From Candidimonas sp. SYP-B2681 (GTDB lineage: Bacteria > Pseudomonadota > Gammaproteobacteria > Burkholderiales > Burkholderiaceae_B), in contig NZ_RYDV01000002.1 in assembly GCF_003971065.1 (NCBI RefSeq), positions 248,001 through 312,000 of the forward strand: a stretch of DNA of 64,000 nucleotides. The letters run 5' to 3'. The notes beneath the pieces are model-generated. The model had not been told where the DNA came from and did no database searches. It worked only from the letters and a program-made list of their open reading frames with translations. The number at the start of each line of letters is the position of its first letter. Position 1 is the first letter of the stretch. The translations under genes and the position numbers were made by a program. This document shows positions 26,377-34,409 of the stretch, one piece after another.

Positions 26377-27546
26377 TTACCTGCCCGCCAACTTCTTGGC
26401 GCCTTTTGCGTAGTCGCTTTCTTCCCAGATTACCCACTTGCCGTCTTGCACGACGTATTTGGTAATCAGCGGCACGATGTTCTGACGGTGGTCGTCAAAA
26501 GTCACCTTGCCAATAATAGTGTCGACGTCGTTGGTCGCATTGAGTACATCTTTTACTTTGTTGCGGTTTGGGCCGACCTTCTCTACTGCATCAATGATCA
26601 GGTTGGTAGCCGCAAACGAGAATGGACCGTAAGCTTCGGCGGGTTCGCCATACTTGTTCTTAGAGTATTGTTCGATAAAGAACTGACCGCCCGGTAGCCT
26701 TTCCAGCGGAGCGCCTTCAATGAATGCCAGCGATCCTTCTGCCATATCCCTGCCCACGCCCTGAATATACGCTTCAGACATGATCCCGGATGTGCCTTCG
26801 AATTGAGCCGGAATGTTCAGTTTGTTCATCTGTGTGCGTATGCGTACCCCTAATGGCGTCAAGCCGCCAAAGTAGACGACATCAGGCTTGAGTTCGCGGA
26901 TTTTGGTCAGTTCGGTCGTAAAGTCCTGTTGATCGGCTGTCACGCCGAAAGTTCCTACGATTTCCCCGCCATACTTTTTGAGGTACTCAGTAAAATATTT
27001 GTTGTGGCCCTTGCCGTAGTCGGTCGTGTCATGAATGATGGCCCAGGTTTTGTAGCCTTGGTCGGTCATAAATTTCGCGGCAATATCGTTCTGGTTGATC
27101 ATCGTACCGTTGACACGATGGATCTCTTTAAAGTCATTGCCGTAGGTGATCTCGGGTACGACCGCCCCCCACACCACGACCGGCAACTTGAACCGGTTGT
27201 AGACGCCTACGGTGCCCATGGCGACTGCTGAGCAAAAGTGTGTGACACCGGCAATAATCTTGTTATCTGTTGCTACTTTGGTGGCGACCTGAACGCCGAT
27301 ATTGGGGCGGCATTCGTCGTCTTGGGTCACGAGTTCATACTTGTATTTTGAAGCAGGGTCGGCATTGCGCAGACGTACGGCCAAGTCTGCCGAATTGCGG
27401 CCGCCTAGGCCAATTGCTGAAACGCCGCCCGTAAGCGGACCCACGAAAGCGATCTTGACGACATCTTTTGCAACAGCCGGTGAAGGCAGGCCTGACATGC
27501 TGACGGTAGCCACGGCAATGGCTGCTAATGAGAGTGTTCTGCGCAC
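26377..27546 (-). CDS. livK: Periplasmic substrate-binding protein of the Liv-type ABC importer
   Basis: 389 residues from a GTG at 27546 (next codons RRTLSLAAIAVATV), supported by an AGGGGG ribosome site; a longer in-frame reading to 27621 crosses the operator region and is rejected. A signal peptide ends at LPSPAVA-KD. The mature part is a type I periplasmic-binding fold: VVKIAFVGPLTGGVSAIG, ELVTQDDECRPNIGVQVAT, GVTHFCSAVAMG and FDDHRQNIVPLITKYVV. Family members bind branched-chain or other hydrophobic amino acids, amides or urea-type compounds. The downstream amidase and carbamoylase favour an amide or ureide here. Two palindromes lie directly upstream. Confidence 0.93.
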   Translation of the reverse strand: MRRTLSLAAIAVATVSMSGLPSPAVAKDVVKIAFVGPLTGGVSAIGLGGRNSADLAVRLRNADPASKYKYELVTQDDECRPNIGVQVATKVATDNKIIAGVTHFCSAVAMGTVGVYNRFKLPVVVWGAVVPEITYGNDFKEIHRVNGTMINQNDIAAKFMTDQGYKTWAIIHDTTDYGKGHNKYFTEYLKKYGGEIVGTFGVTADQQDFTTELTKIRELKPDVVYFGGLTPLGVRIRTQMNKLNIPAQFEGTSGIMSEAYIQGVGRDMAEGSLAFIEGAPLERLPGGQFFIEQYSKNKYGEPAEAYGPFSFAATNLIIDAVEKVGPNRNKVKDVLNATNDVDTIIGKVTFDDHRQNIVPLITKYVVQDGKWVIWEESDYAKGAKKLAGR

Positions 27547-27588
27547 TTTGTAACCCCCTTTTAGAAGTGGATATTCGGTGTAACACGA

Positions 27589-27644
27589 TTCAAGACGCTT
27601 GAACATTGGTACGTTTCCCATTCCATTCGTTCAAGTAGCTTGAA
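27589..27644 (-). promoter_or_regulatory. Two TTCAAG-N3-CTTGAA palindromes bracketing the likely livK promoter
   Basis: Two perfect 15-bp palindromes with the same six-base arms occur at 27589-27603 (spacer ACG on the plus strand) and 27630-27644 (spacer TAG), with centres 41 bp apart. On the minus strand a candidate -35 TTGAAC (27629-27634) lies in the distal palindrome. Seventeen bp later comes a weak -10 TACCAA (27606-27611), and the proximal palindrome falls near the expected start site. This is a classic layout for repression by a dimeric regulator. The XRE-cupin protein encoded last in the operon is the likely binder, by inference. Confidence 0.7.
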
Positions 27645-27649
27645 GATGC

Positions 27650-28063
27650 GATACGCAAAGACCGTGCCACTTTCAGTCGGGGCGTCCCTCTTAGGTGGGC
27701 AGAAAAGGGCATCAAAGCTTGAAGGTAGCTGCACGCCATTGGGGGGCATTAATTGCACCTCGATGGCGCGCAACGAATGAAGTTTTTAGCCACCTGGCCT
27801 TTCATGAAGGTCGGTCGGGCTCTTATATGAGTAGTAGCTACGCACTCATTGATCAGGCGATGACAGCGCTAGTTATGTAAAGCGAGTGCTCTAATTGAGT
27901 GTATGGCCTATGGCGGAGCCAGACCCGGGGAGTCCAGTTGCTGAACCAAATGATCGTTATTCGCCCGATGCTCCGGCTTGCCCGATACGTTTTACCGGAT
28001 GGGCATTCAGACCAGCCGCCCAATCATTGATTGCGGCCGTAGGGCGGGTAGAGGCGGGGGGCA
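27650..28063. other. Gene-free region upstream of the liv operon
   Basis: About 410 bp with no supportable gene. Near its right end an imperfect inverted repeat (GGGTA-GA-GGCGG and CCGCC-TACCC, about 28047-28080) overlaps the end of the small zinc-finger gene. It has no T-run and is not called as a terminator. Confidence 0.4.
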
Positions 28064-28234
28064 TCAGGCTCCGCCTACCCCTTTTATAACCTTGCCAGTG
28101 CCGCCGCAATTTTTGCACTCAGTTCCGTTGATATTGCCCGTCCCGCCGCACTCGGGGCATGCGACCTCCCCGGTTCCCGGCGTTCCCGGCTCTGCATCGT
28201 CACCGGGATTCATATCCTTCCTTTGGTCGGTCAT
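28064..28234 (-). CDS. Very small zinc-finger protein with two CxxCGGTG knuckles (DnaJ-central-domain-like)
   Basis: 56 residues, ATG at 28234 with an AAGGA ribosome site 7-8 nt upstream, TGA at 28064. After an acidic, Gly/Pro-rich N-terminal third come CPECGGTG (26-33) and CKNCGGTG (40-47), then a short KVIKGVGGA tail. Two CxxC pairs with trailing GGTG exactly match one zinc-binding unit of the DnaJ cysteine-rich domain, which normally has four such repeats. The protein should bind one Zn ion. Without a J domain it cannot itself stimulate DnaK in the usual way; it may bind unfolded protein or nucleic acid, but the function is unknown. It is separated from the lipoprotein gene by about 145 bp. 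Confidence 0.75.
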   Translation of the reverse strand: MTDQRKDMNPGDDAEPGTPGTGEVACPECGGTGNINGTECKNCGGTGKVIKGVGGA

Positions 28235-28378
28235 GGTCGTAAGTCCTTAACGTGATTATCTCGCTCGTGATGCTTACGCTGGAGGCCTGCGTCTTTATAA
28301 CGTCGACCTTTGCTTGATCGGTTTACAGCAAAGTACGTACCCGGAGGCGCGGTCGCGACGCACCTCCGTCGTGAAGAT

Positions 28379-28576
28379 TTACCGCTGCGCGTCTCGTGCA
28401 GCATCCTGAATCTTGTCACCCGCCTTCTGGATTTGTTGACCAGCCTGGCTCAGAGTTTTGTCGATTTCTTTGCCGGCCTTTTCTGCCGGGCCTTCCTCTT
28501 TCATGCATCCAGCCAGCGCGAACGCCATGACTCCGATTGACAATACGGTTACAGCACTGCGTTTGTTTTTATTCAC
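28379..28576 (-). CDS. Small lipoprotein with amphipathic helix
   Basis: 65 residues. The GTG start is preceded by AAAGGAT. A signal sequence ends in the lipobox LAGC, with the acylated Cys at 24. The mature part, about 42 residues, is one charged amphipathic helix (KAGKEIDKTLSQAGQQIQKAGDKIQDAARDAQ) with an 11-residue-like Lys/Asp/Ala pattern, similar in style to entericidin-type or YtxH/apolipoprotein-like small envelope proteins. The residue after Cys is Met rather than Asp, so outer-membrane sorting is expected. The role is unknown; the neighbours suggest envelope or stress functions. Confidence 0.82.
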   Translation of the reverse strand: MNKNKRSAVTVLSIGVMAFALAGCMKEEGPAEKAGKEIDKTLSQAGQQIQKAGDKIQDAARDAQR

Positions 28577-28646
28577 TTATTAATATCCTTTAGACTCGAT
28601 TTAAACCGCTTGTACAGCTTTCCCGCTTACCGCATTGCCAAACATG

Positions 28647-29360
28647 TTAACCCGCTAGACTCTTAAGCTTTGAGTCGAGCTCGGCCTTCAATCCGGGTTC
28701 GAGCTTAAGGTTACGAGCAAGCTCGTCAAGGTAGGCGCGCTCCATGAAGCTTTCCTCGTCGATGACCAGTTTGCTGGCAAGGTAAATTTCGGCCCCCAGT
28801 TCAGGCGTTGTCGCCAGTGCTGCGATTTCCATGGGGTTGGCGGGCTTCTCCATTTCGGACTCAAACCATAAGGCATCGGCGCTGTCGTTGGTCAATTTAA
28901 CGACCTCGGCATCAATGATCTGTTTTTCCTCCGCTCCGATATGACCGTCAGCCTTGGCGGCGGCAATCATGGCCGACAAAATCACTCTGCTTTGCAATTC
29001 AATTTCGGGAAGTGGTAAGGCGGCAACGGCTTGTAGCTGACGCGGCTGTGTTTGAGGAGGAGCAGAGCCATCTGCGGCCGATGGCAAGGCTGCGTTTTTG
29101 TCCTGCCAGTCTTGATAGGCTTTTAATGCCACGGCGCCCAAAGCGGCCGCTCCGCCATAGGCACCGATTTTCCCGCCTATTTTGCGAAATTTCTTGTTGC
29201 CTAGCAACATCCCCAAGGCGCCGCCTGCCAGGGCGCCACCGCCAAAACCGCCCAGAGTCGAGCCCAGTCCTTGGCCAGAAGTATTCAATTTGGAACCTGC
29301 GTCTTGAGCCAAGCTTTGTCCTGACTGGAGTAGCTGCTGTAAAAGTCCTTGAATTGACAT
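28647..29360 (-). CDS. TerB-like protein of the DUF533 type
   Basis: 237 residues from ATG 29360 (MSIQGLLQQLLQSG), with an AAAGGATAA site; the longer reading to 29453 is not supported. The N-terminal third is glycine- and alanine-rich with a hydrophobic stretch (GGFGGGALAGGALGMLLGNKK, about 38-58). The C-terminal half (about 120-237) is the helical DUF533/TerB domain, with the acidic motif AAAKADGHIGAEEKQIIDAE expected to bind a metal ion. Related E. coli YebE is an envelope-stress-controlled inner-membrane protein. It probably forms a membrane-linked stress protein; the exact function is unknown. Confidence 0.88.
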   Translation of the reverse strand: MSIQGLLQQLLQSGQSLAQDAGSKLNTSGQGLGSTLGGFGGGALAGGALGMLLGNKKFRKIGGKIGAYGGAAALGAVALKAYQDWQDKNAALPSAADGSAPPQTQPRQLQAVAALPLPEIELQSRVILSAMIAAAKADGHIGAEEKQIIDAEVVKLTNDSADALWFESEMEKPANPMEIAALATTPELGAEIYLASKLVIDEESFMERAYLDELARNLKLEPGLKAELDSKLKSLAG

Positions 29361-29458
29361 CGTGCCGTTATCCTTTAGTTGTAGAAAAACATAAGACCAA
29401 GGGCAATGGTCTAAGTTGCATATGGCGTCGTCAGTCGGCCCTGACCTGCGCAACGACC

Positions 29459-30112
29459 CTACAGGGCCACACCCTCGCGGTTACGCCTGGCAGCATAGAA
29501 GCGCCAAAACAACAGCGCAGCGGTGGCGCGGTGTGGGGCCCAGTCGGCGGCGATCGATATTAGCGCACGGCGGTCAGGGAACGGGTCGATTCCGAAGGCC
29601 TCGCCTACTGCCTTCTGCAATGCCAGGTCTCCGGCAGGAAAAATATCGGGATGGCCCGCGCAGAACATCAGGTAGATCTCGGCGGTCCAAGGGCCAATGC
29701 CTTTGTGTTTGGTAAGTCTGGCGATTGCTTCTTCGGCTGGCAAGCCATGCACAACCGCAAAATCCAGATGTCCCGACACAACCACTTGGGCCATATTTTT
29801 TAGCGTCAGGTGTTTACTGCGAGAAAGGCCAACGCTTCGCAACGTGGTTTCATCCAGTGCCAGGAAACTTTCGGGCGTCACGCCACCGGATTGCGCTTCC
29901 AAGCGGTTCCAGATGGCACTCGCGCTTGCCACCGAAAGCTGCTGACCGCAAACCACGCGGGCCAGTCCTGCAAAGCCCGGTGTACTGATCCGTGGCAAAA
30001 CGGGTCCTGCAATATTGTGCACCTGTGTAAGGCGAGGATCGAGCTGCAGCAGAGATTGCAGGCGTTGCCTCAAAATCTCTTCAGGCGAACTGTTCGAGGT
30101 ATTGGCAGGCAT
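29459..30112 (-). CDS. DNA-3-methyladenine glycosylase II (AlkA-type, HhH-GPD)
   Basis: 217 residues, the short form of AlkA without the N-terminal regulatory domain. The helix-hairpin-helix is LTKHKGIGPWTAEIYLMFC (133-151) and the catalytic Asp is Asp162 in FPAGDLALQKAVG. VVCGQQLSVASA (53-64) is the typical substrate-pocket helix. The enzyme excises alkylated purines from DNA. It is followed by msrA 32 bp downstream in the opposite order of transcription (msrA is upstream), and both are repair functions. The Ada/Ogt-type methyltransferase at the right edge of the window is unlinked. Confidence 0.92.
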   Translation of the reverse strand: MPANTSNSSPEEILRQRLQSLLQLDPRLTQVHNIAGPVLPRISTPGFAGLARVVCGQQLSVASASAIWNRLEAQSGGVTPESFLALDETTLRSVGLSRSKHLTLKNMAQVVVSGHLDFAVVHGLPAEEAIARLTKHKGIGPWTAEIYLMFCAGHPDIFPAGDLALQKAVGEAFGIDPFPDRRALISIAADWAPHRATAALLFWRFYAARRNREGVAL

Positions 30113-30144
30113 AAGAGGATGACCAGGTTACTGACGACTGGCGC

Positions 30145-30657
30145 TCAGGCGGAGGATCGAACAGGAAGCTTCCAACCTGGCCGTACGTAATGGCAGGTAT
30201 AACCATTTGGGTAGCGCTCCAGGTAATCCTGATGTTCCGGTTCCGCCTCCCAGAACGGACCGGCCGCAGCGACTTCTGTCACGACCATTGCTGGCCAAAG
30301 ACCCGAAGCGTCAACGTCGGCGATAGTATCTAGTGCGACGCGCTTTTGCTCTTCATTGCTGTAAAAGATGGCGGATCGGTAGCTGGGGCCCAGATCGTTG
30401 CCCTGACGATTTTTGGTCGTGGGATCGTGGATCTGAAAGAAAAATTCCAGGATCTCTCGGTAACTTATTAAAGCCGGGTCAAATACGACCTGGATCGCCT
30501 CGGCATGGGTTCCATGATTGCGATACGTGGCGTTAGGTACGTCGCCGCCCGTATAGCCGACGACGGTGGATATCACGCCTGGGTGGCGGCGCAGCAAGTC
30601 TTGCATACCCCAGAAGCATCCGCCAGCAAGAATAGCGGTTTCGGTGGAAGCGTTCAT
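30145..30657 (-). CDS. msrA: Peptide methionine-S-sulfoxide reductase MsrA
   Basis: 170 residues from ATG 30657 ([17 protein letters not shown]), chosen because AAGGAG lies 7 nt before it; the codon at 30675 is inside that region. The catalytic Cys14 is in GGCFWG, and the substrate pocket residues are in [12 protein letters not shown] and the [11 protein letters not shown] segment. A Cys in [10 protein letters not shown] (near 163) could serve as the resolving residue. It repairs S-methionine sulfoxide in proteins after oxidative damage, in the cytoplasm (no signal peptide). Confidence 0.96.
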   Translation of the reverse strand: MNASTETAILAGGCFWGMQDLLRRHPGVISTVVGYTGGDVPNATYRNHGTHAEAIQVVFDPALISYREILEFFFQIHDPTTKNRQGNDLGPSYRSAIFYSNEEQKRVALDTIADVDASGLWPAMVVTEVAAAGPFWEAEPEHQDYLERYPNGYTCHYVRPGWKLPVRSSA

Positions 30658-30764
30658 GTGTGACTCCTTCTTCATGGATATAGGCAGTGTAACGCCAGGT
30701 CCTGGTTAGCTTAAAAGCGTCGTCTCGGCAACGCGCAGTCCAGCTCGAATTTGGATTTTCGATA

Positions 30765-31679
30765 TTAAAAATCGGTCTTCGTAACGTCGGCCGCAGCCTC
30801 TAGCAGCCATTCACGGAACGCCCGAAGCGCGGGGTGGTCCTTTCGTTGTTGCGGGCAGCATAAGACGTAGCCGCGATCCAGCGATACGGGAATATCGAAC
30901 GGCACCACGACCCGCCCGGCATTGATCTCGTCGAGTATCAGGCTACGCTGCAAAACGGCGACGCCCATGTCGGCCATCACCGCCCGAACAATGATCGACA
31001 CTTGGTCCAGTCCTGTGCCGAGTTGAGGTTTTTCATGAATTCCCACTGTGTTAAACCAATGTGGCCAGTTCTCGGGAGCATTGGAGTGGTATAGCAAGGG
31101 TTCGTCCAGCAGTTCTGCTGGAGTTTTCCACCGCCCGGCGGCTTGCCGCGCGCCAAGCCTATCAGGATGACAGATTACGACCATCTCGCGGCCCAATACA
31201 TAATCACAGTGCCAGTTGGGCCACTGACTGGGCACGCCGCTCAGGATGGCGGCGTGGGGCAGGGCGCCGGAAAAATCTTCATCGCGCCGGTAAGCGGCAA
31301 ACGATAAGGTGATTTCCGGATGACGCAGATGAAATTGAGGCAGGCGCGGTACGAGCCAGACACTGGCCAGTGTAGGAACCACGGCCAGGCTGAGCCGATT
31401 CTGGCTAACGGGTGCGCGCATTTCGGCGGAAATGGACTCTATTGCGAGTAAAGGCGCGGCGGTGGCGTCCGCCAATCGCCGGCCGGCGCAGGTGAGGGAT
31501 AAGCCCTGTGGGCCGCGCGCCAGCAGTGGCTGGCCAAAGTGCTCTTCAAGCCTGGCGATGGACCGGCTGACCGCGCCTTGGGTCACGCAAAGGGCCTCGG
31601 CCGCCTTGGTGAAACTACCCAACCGCGCCGTCGTGGTAAACGCATGGAGCTCAGACATGGATGGGGAGTGAATCTTCAT
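30765..31679 (-). CDS. LysR-family regulator of the divergent Bug / N-formylglutamate amidohydrolase unit
   Basis: 304 residues from ATG 31679 (MKIHSPSMSELHAF); a TTG four codons upstream is less likely. The winged HTH occupies about 8-67 (SFTKAAEALCVTQGAVSRSIARLEEHF), of the GcvA-like kind, and the effector domain about 95-300 has LAVVPTLASVWLVPRLPQF. It is divergent from the receptor gene at 31815, with a LysR-type inverted repeat between them. The standard model is activation of the receptor-hydrolase operon in response to its substrate. Confidence 0.93.
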   Translation of the reverse strand: MKIHSPSMSELHAFTTTARLGSFTKAAEALCVTQGAVSRSIARLEEHFGQPLLARGPQGLSLTCAGRRLADATAAPLLAIESISAEMRAPVSQNRLSLAVVPTLASVWLVPRLPQFHLRHPEITLSFAAYRRDEDFSGALPHAAILSGVPSQWPNWHCDYVLGREMVVICHPDRLGARQAAGRWKTPAELLDEPLLYHSNAPENWPHWFNTVGIHEKPQLGTGLDQVSIIVRAVMADMGVAVLQRSLILDEINAGRVVVPFDIPVSLDRGYVLCCPQQRKDHPALRAFREWLLEAAADVTKTDF

Positions 31680-31718
31680 AGCCTGCAGCAAGAGTGAACG
31701 AGGCGGGATACCTATTAC

Positions 31719-31733
31719 CTAATGTAATATTAG
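31719..31733. promoter_or_regulatory. LysR-type box (CTAAT-N5-ATTAG)
   Basis: A perfect inverted repeat CTAAT-GTAAT-ATTAG, fitting the T-N11-A LysR consensus, lies in the 135-bp region between the LysR gene and the Bug gene, 81 bp before the Bug start codon. Confidence 0.6.
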
Positions 31734-31814
31734 CGTGAAAATTAGTCGTTTGTTGGACAGCGTGAAATTACAGATACTCCAGTATCAATACTAACTAAGT
31801 TCCGGGAGCCACTC

Positions 31815-32807
31815 ATGTCTGCATCATTTACCGCGAAATTGGTCCGCCGCACCATTACCGGCGCCGCTACCTTTCTGATTGGCTGTGCCGGCACGGCCGT
31901 CGCCGCCGATTACCCCAACCATTCCATTCGCATGATTGTTCCGTTCGCCACGGGCGGGTCGACTGATCTGGTGGGCCGCTTGATTGCCGAATACGTCGGT
32001 CGCGAATTGGGCCAGAGCATTGTGGTTGAAAATAAGGGCGGCGCTGGCGGCGCTGTTGGCGCAGAACAGATTGCACGGGCAACGCCTGATGGCTATACGA
32101 TTGGTATGGCTACTGTCAGCACACACGGTTCCAATCCTGCGATCTATAAGGGTTTGAAATACGATCCGGTCAAGGATTTCGCACCGATCTCCAATGTGCT
32201 TGGCATCCCCAGCGTGTTTGCCGTTAACCCTAAAGTGCCGGCCAAGGACATGAAAGAATTCATCGCCCTGGCGAAAGCCGATCCGATGAAGTATTCATTT
32301 GCTTCGCCGGGCATTGGCTCGCTAGGCCACGCTAACATCGAAAACTTCATGATGCTTTCTGACATCAAGATGTTGCACGTGCCATACCGCGGTGCCGGAC
32401 CGGCTGTGAACGACGCGCTTGCCGGTCAGATCGACGCGCTGACCGACAACTTGTCTTCGACCTTGCCGCATCTGTTGGCGAACCGTCTGCGTCCCCTGGC
32501 GGTATTGGGCGCAGAGCGGTCGGCTTTGCTTCCTGATGTACCGACCTATGCCGAACTTGGTTTCCCGGAAATGGGTACGGGCGGATGGTTCGGTCTGGTG
32601 GCACCGGCAAATACACCAAAGGAAATTATCGATCGTCTGAACCAGGCCGTGCGCAAGGCCGCTGCCAATCCAGAATTCCAAGAACGTGCACATAAAGCCG
32701 GCGGTACCCTGATGACGAACTCGCCTGAAGAGTTTGCCAAAGATATTGATGCCGCACTCATACGCTACGCGAAGGTTGCGAAAGCCGCCAACATCCAGGC
32801 AAACTGA
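31815..32807 (+). CDS. Bug/TctC-family periplasmic receptor
   Basis: 330 residues, with a GGGAG ribosome site 9 nt before the ATG. A signal peptide is cleaved near GTAVAA-DYP. Motifs: YPNHSIRMIVPFATGGSTDLVGR, SIVVENKGGAGGAVGAEQI, TPDGYTIGMA, LHVPYRGAGPAVNDALAGQID and RSALLPDVPTYAELGFPE. It is followed 2 bp later by an N-formylglutamate amidohydrolase gene, so the two form one operon under the divergent LysR. The pairing suggests that the bound ligand is an N-formyl or similar acidic amino-acid derivative. Confidence 0.96.
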   Translation: MSASFTAKLVRRTITGAATFLIGCAGTAVAADYPNHSIRMIVPFATGGSTDLVGRLIAEYVGRELGQSIVVENKGGAGGAVGAEQIARATPDGYTIGMATVSTHGSNPAIYKGLKYDPVKDFAPISNVLGIPSVFAVNPKVPAKDMKEFIALAKADPMKYSFASPGIGSLGHANIENFMMLSDIKMLHVPYRGAGPAVNDALAGQIDALTDNLSSTLPHLLANRLRPLAVLGAERSALLPDVPTYAELGFPEMGTGGWFGLVAPANTPKEIIDRLNQAVRKAAANPEFQERAHKAGGTLMTNSPEEFAKDIDAALIRYAKVAKAANIQAN

Positions 32808-32809
32808 TT

Positions 32810-33679
32810 ATGACACAAGCACTTACCCCGCCGGTCATCCGCAAGGACCCTGTAGGTGCCGTCATTCCGCTGGTTTGCGATTCGCCGCATAGCGGCACGG
32901 CATATCCCGAAGACTTTAGATATGCCGTGCCGCGACAATTGCTGCGTCAGGGGGAAGACACCCATGTCGACGAGCTGTGGGCCGCGGCGCCGCAGCACGG
33001 CGCCACCCTTATCGCTGCTACGTTTCCCCGTGTTTACATCGACCCAAACCGGACGCTGCAGGACTTGGATCCGGAAGCGCTTGATGGCACTTGGCCCGAC
33101 CAGCTCGAGCCGACTGTGAAGACCCGACTGGGAAAAGGCCTGGTCTGGACTCGCCTTGATGCGCGCACGCCTATCTACGATCGTAAGCTGGGTATTGCAG
33201 AAGTGCGCAGCCGCATTAATGACTATTACCGGCCGTATCACGATGCGATCGCCCAGGCCATCGAAGAACGCTACGACCGGTTTGCAGCGCTGTGGCATTT
33301 GAACCTGCATTCGATGCCCAACGACGCCTACGAACGGCTGGGATTGCAAAGCGATCGCCCGTTGGCGGACTTCGTATTGGGCGATCGTGATGGCACAACG
33401 TGCGAGCCGGAGTTCGTGCAGCTGATTGAAGACGTGCTTCGCAGCAAAGGTTATACGGTGGCGCGTAACGATCCGTACAAAGGCGTCCAACTGATTGCAC
33501 AAATCGGCCAGCCAGCGCTGAATCGACATAGTCTTCAGATTGAGGTTCGCCGTCCCGTTTATATGGACGAAATCACACGTGAACGCAATGGTGGCTTTGA
33601 CCAGCTGCAAACGGATTTGACGGCACTGCTAGCGGTGATCGCGACATACATCAAGGATAGGGTGGGAATCAGGGTGTAG
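32810..33679 (+). CDS. N-formylglutamate amidohydrolase family enzyme
   Basis: 289 residues, metal-dependent. Family motifs are CDSPHSGTAYPEDF (near 24-37, His ligand), DTHVDELWAAAPQHGA, the arginine-rich PRVYIDPNRTLQDLDP, and LWHLNLHSMPNDAY (second His). The best-studied members cleave N-formyl-L-glutamate to formate and glutamate, the last step of one histidine-degradation route. No other hut genes are here, so a role with a different N-acyl amino acid taken up by the paired receptor is equally possible. The ATG follows the receptor stop by 2 bp. Confidence 0.92.
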   Translation: MTQALTPPVIRKDPVGAVIPLVCDSPHSGTAYPEDFRYAVPRQLLRQGEDTHVDELWAAAPQHGATLIAATFPRVYIDPNRTLQDLDPEALDGTWPDQLEPTVKTRLGKGLVWTRLDARTPIYDRKLGIAEVRSRINDYYRPYHDAIAQAIEERYDRFAALWHLNLHSMPNDAYERLGLQSDRPLADFVLGDRDGTTCEPEFVQLIEDVLRSKGYTVARNDPYKGVQLIAQIGQPALNRHSLQIEVRRPVYMDEITRERNGGFDQLQTDLTALLAVIATYIKDRVGIRV

Positions 33680-33804
33680 CCAATGTGACAAGAAGCTCCA
33701 CCCGTTGTCGAGATATGCTTTTCTGGCTAAAACGGTTGCTCAGCGCTATATTGCTCAGACATAGTTCAGCCGAAGGCTGAGCTAAACCTGCACTGGAGCG
33801 TGTC

Positions 33805-34401
33805 ATGCAAATTACCGAAATTCTTGCACAGATAGGCGGCCTCAAATCGATAGCGAATGAATTGAATATTAGCCAGGACCAGGCGGCGAGCGGCGCCGAG
33901 GCATTGCTTCCAGCTATTATTGGCGGTTTCAAAAAGCAGGTCCAAACCGGACCGCAGTCTGGCGGAACTGGGGATATGGGCGGTCTTGGCGGTCTGCTGG
34001 GGCAACTGGGCGGCAGTGGTCTGCTTGATGATGTTCTGTCGCCTGAACCGACTCATGTAAATCGCGGCAACGACGTGCTGGGACAAATCTTCGGATCCAA
34101 GGACGTAAGCCGTACTGTCGCGCAAAATGCCGCTTCACAATCGGGACTTGACTCTGACCTGCTGAAAAAGATGTTGCCCATGCTGGCAATGCTGGTGACG
34201 GGCTTCATGGCAAAGCGGGGCGCGGCCGGTGGCGACTCGCAAGGGTCTTCGAGCGGGGGCGGACTTGGCGGCTTGCTCGGTGGCTTGCTAGGGGGCCAGT
34301 CTGCAGGCAGCTCTTCAGGGCTTGGTGCTATGCTCGACCTGAATGGCGATGGAAATGCACTGGACGATATCCTGCGCATGGCGGGCAAGGCATTCCGTTA
34401 G
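33805..34401 (+). CDS. DUF937 (YidB-like) protein
   Basis: 198 residues. The N-terminal helical part (1-48, LKSIANELNISQDQAASGAEALLPAIIGGFKKQ) and the C-terminal LGAMLDLNGDGNALDDILRMAGKAF match DUF937. The centre is glycine/serine-rich (GGLGGLLGGLLGGQSAG) and likely flexible. LDLNGDGNALDDIL resembles a Ca-binding or dockerin-like loop. Function is unknown. Immediately upstream are a short hairpin (AGTTCAGCC-GAA-GGCTGAGCT, 33763-33783) and a TTGCTCAG repeat of 15-bp period, of unknown meaning. Confidence 0.85.
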   Translation: MQITEILAQIGGLKSIANELNISQDQAASGAEALLPAIIGGFKKQVQTGPQSGGTGDMGGLGGLLGQLGGSGLLDDVLSPEPTHVNRGNDVLGQIFGSKDVSRTVAQNAASQSGLDSDLLKKMLPMLAMLVTGFMAKRGAAGGDSQGSSSGGGLGGLLGGLLGGQSAGSSSGLGAMLDLNGDGNALDDILRMAGKAFR

Positions 34402-34409
34402 GCTGGCAG

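Noticed and set aside
28047-28080. Inverted repeat at the end of the small zinc-finger gene
   Set aside because: The stem has a 2-nt bulge and there is no T-run on either side, so it was not called as a terminator.
33736-33783. TTGCTCAG repeat (15-bp period) and a 9-bp hairpin before the DUF937 gene
   Set aside because: Short and without T-run, promoter match or neighbouring regulator; noted under the DUF937 gene but not called as a site.
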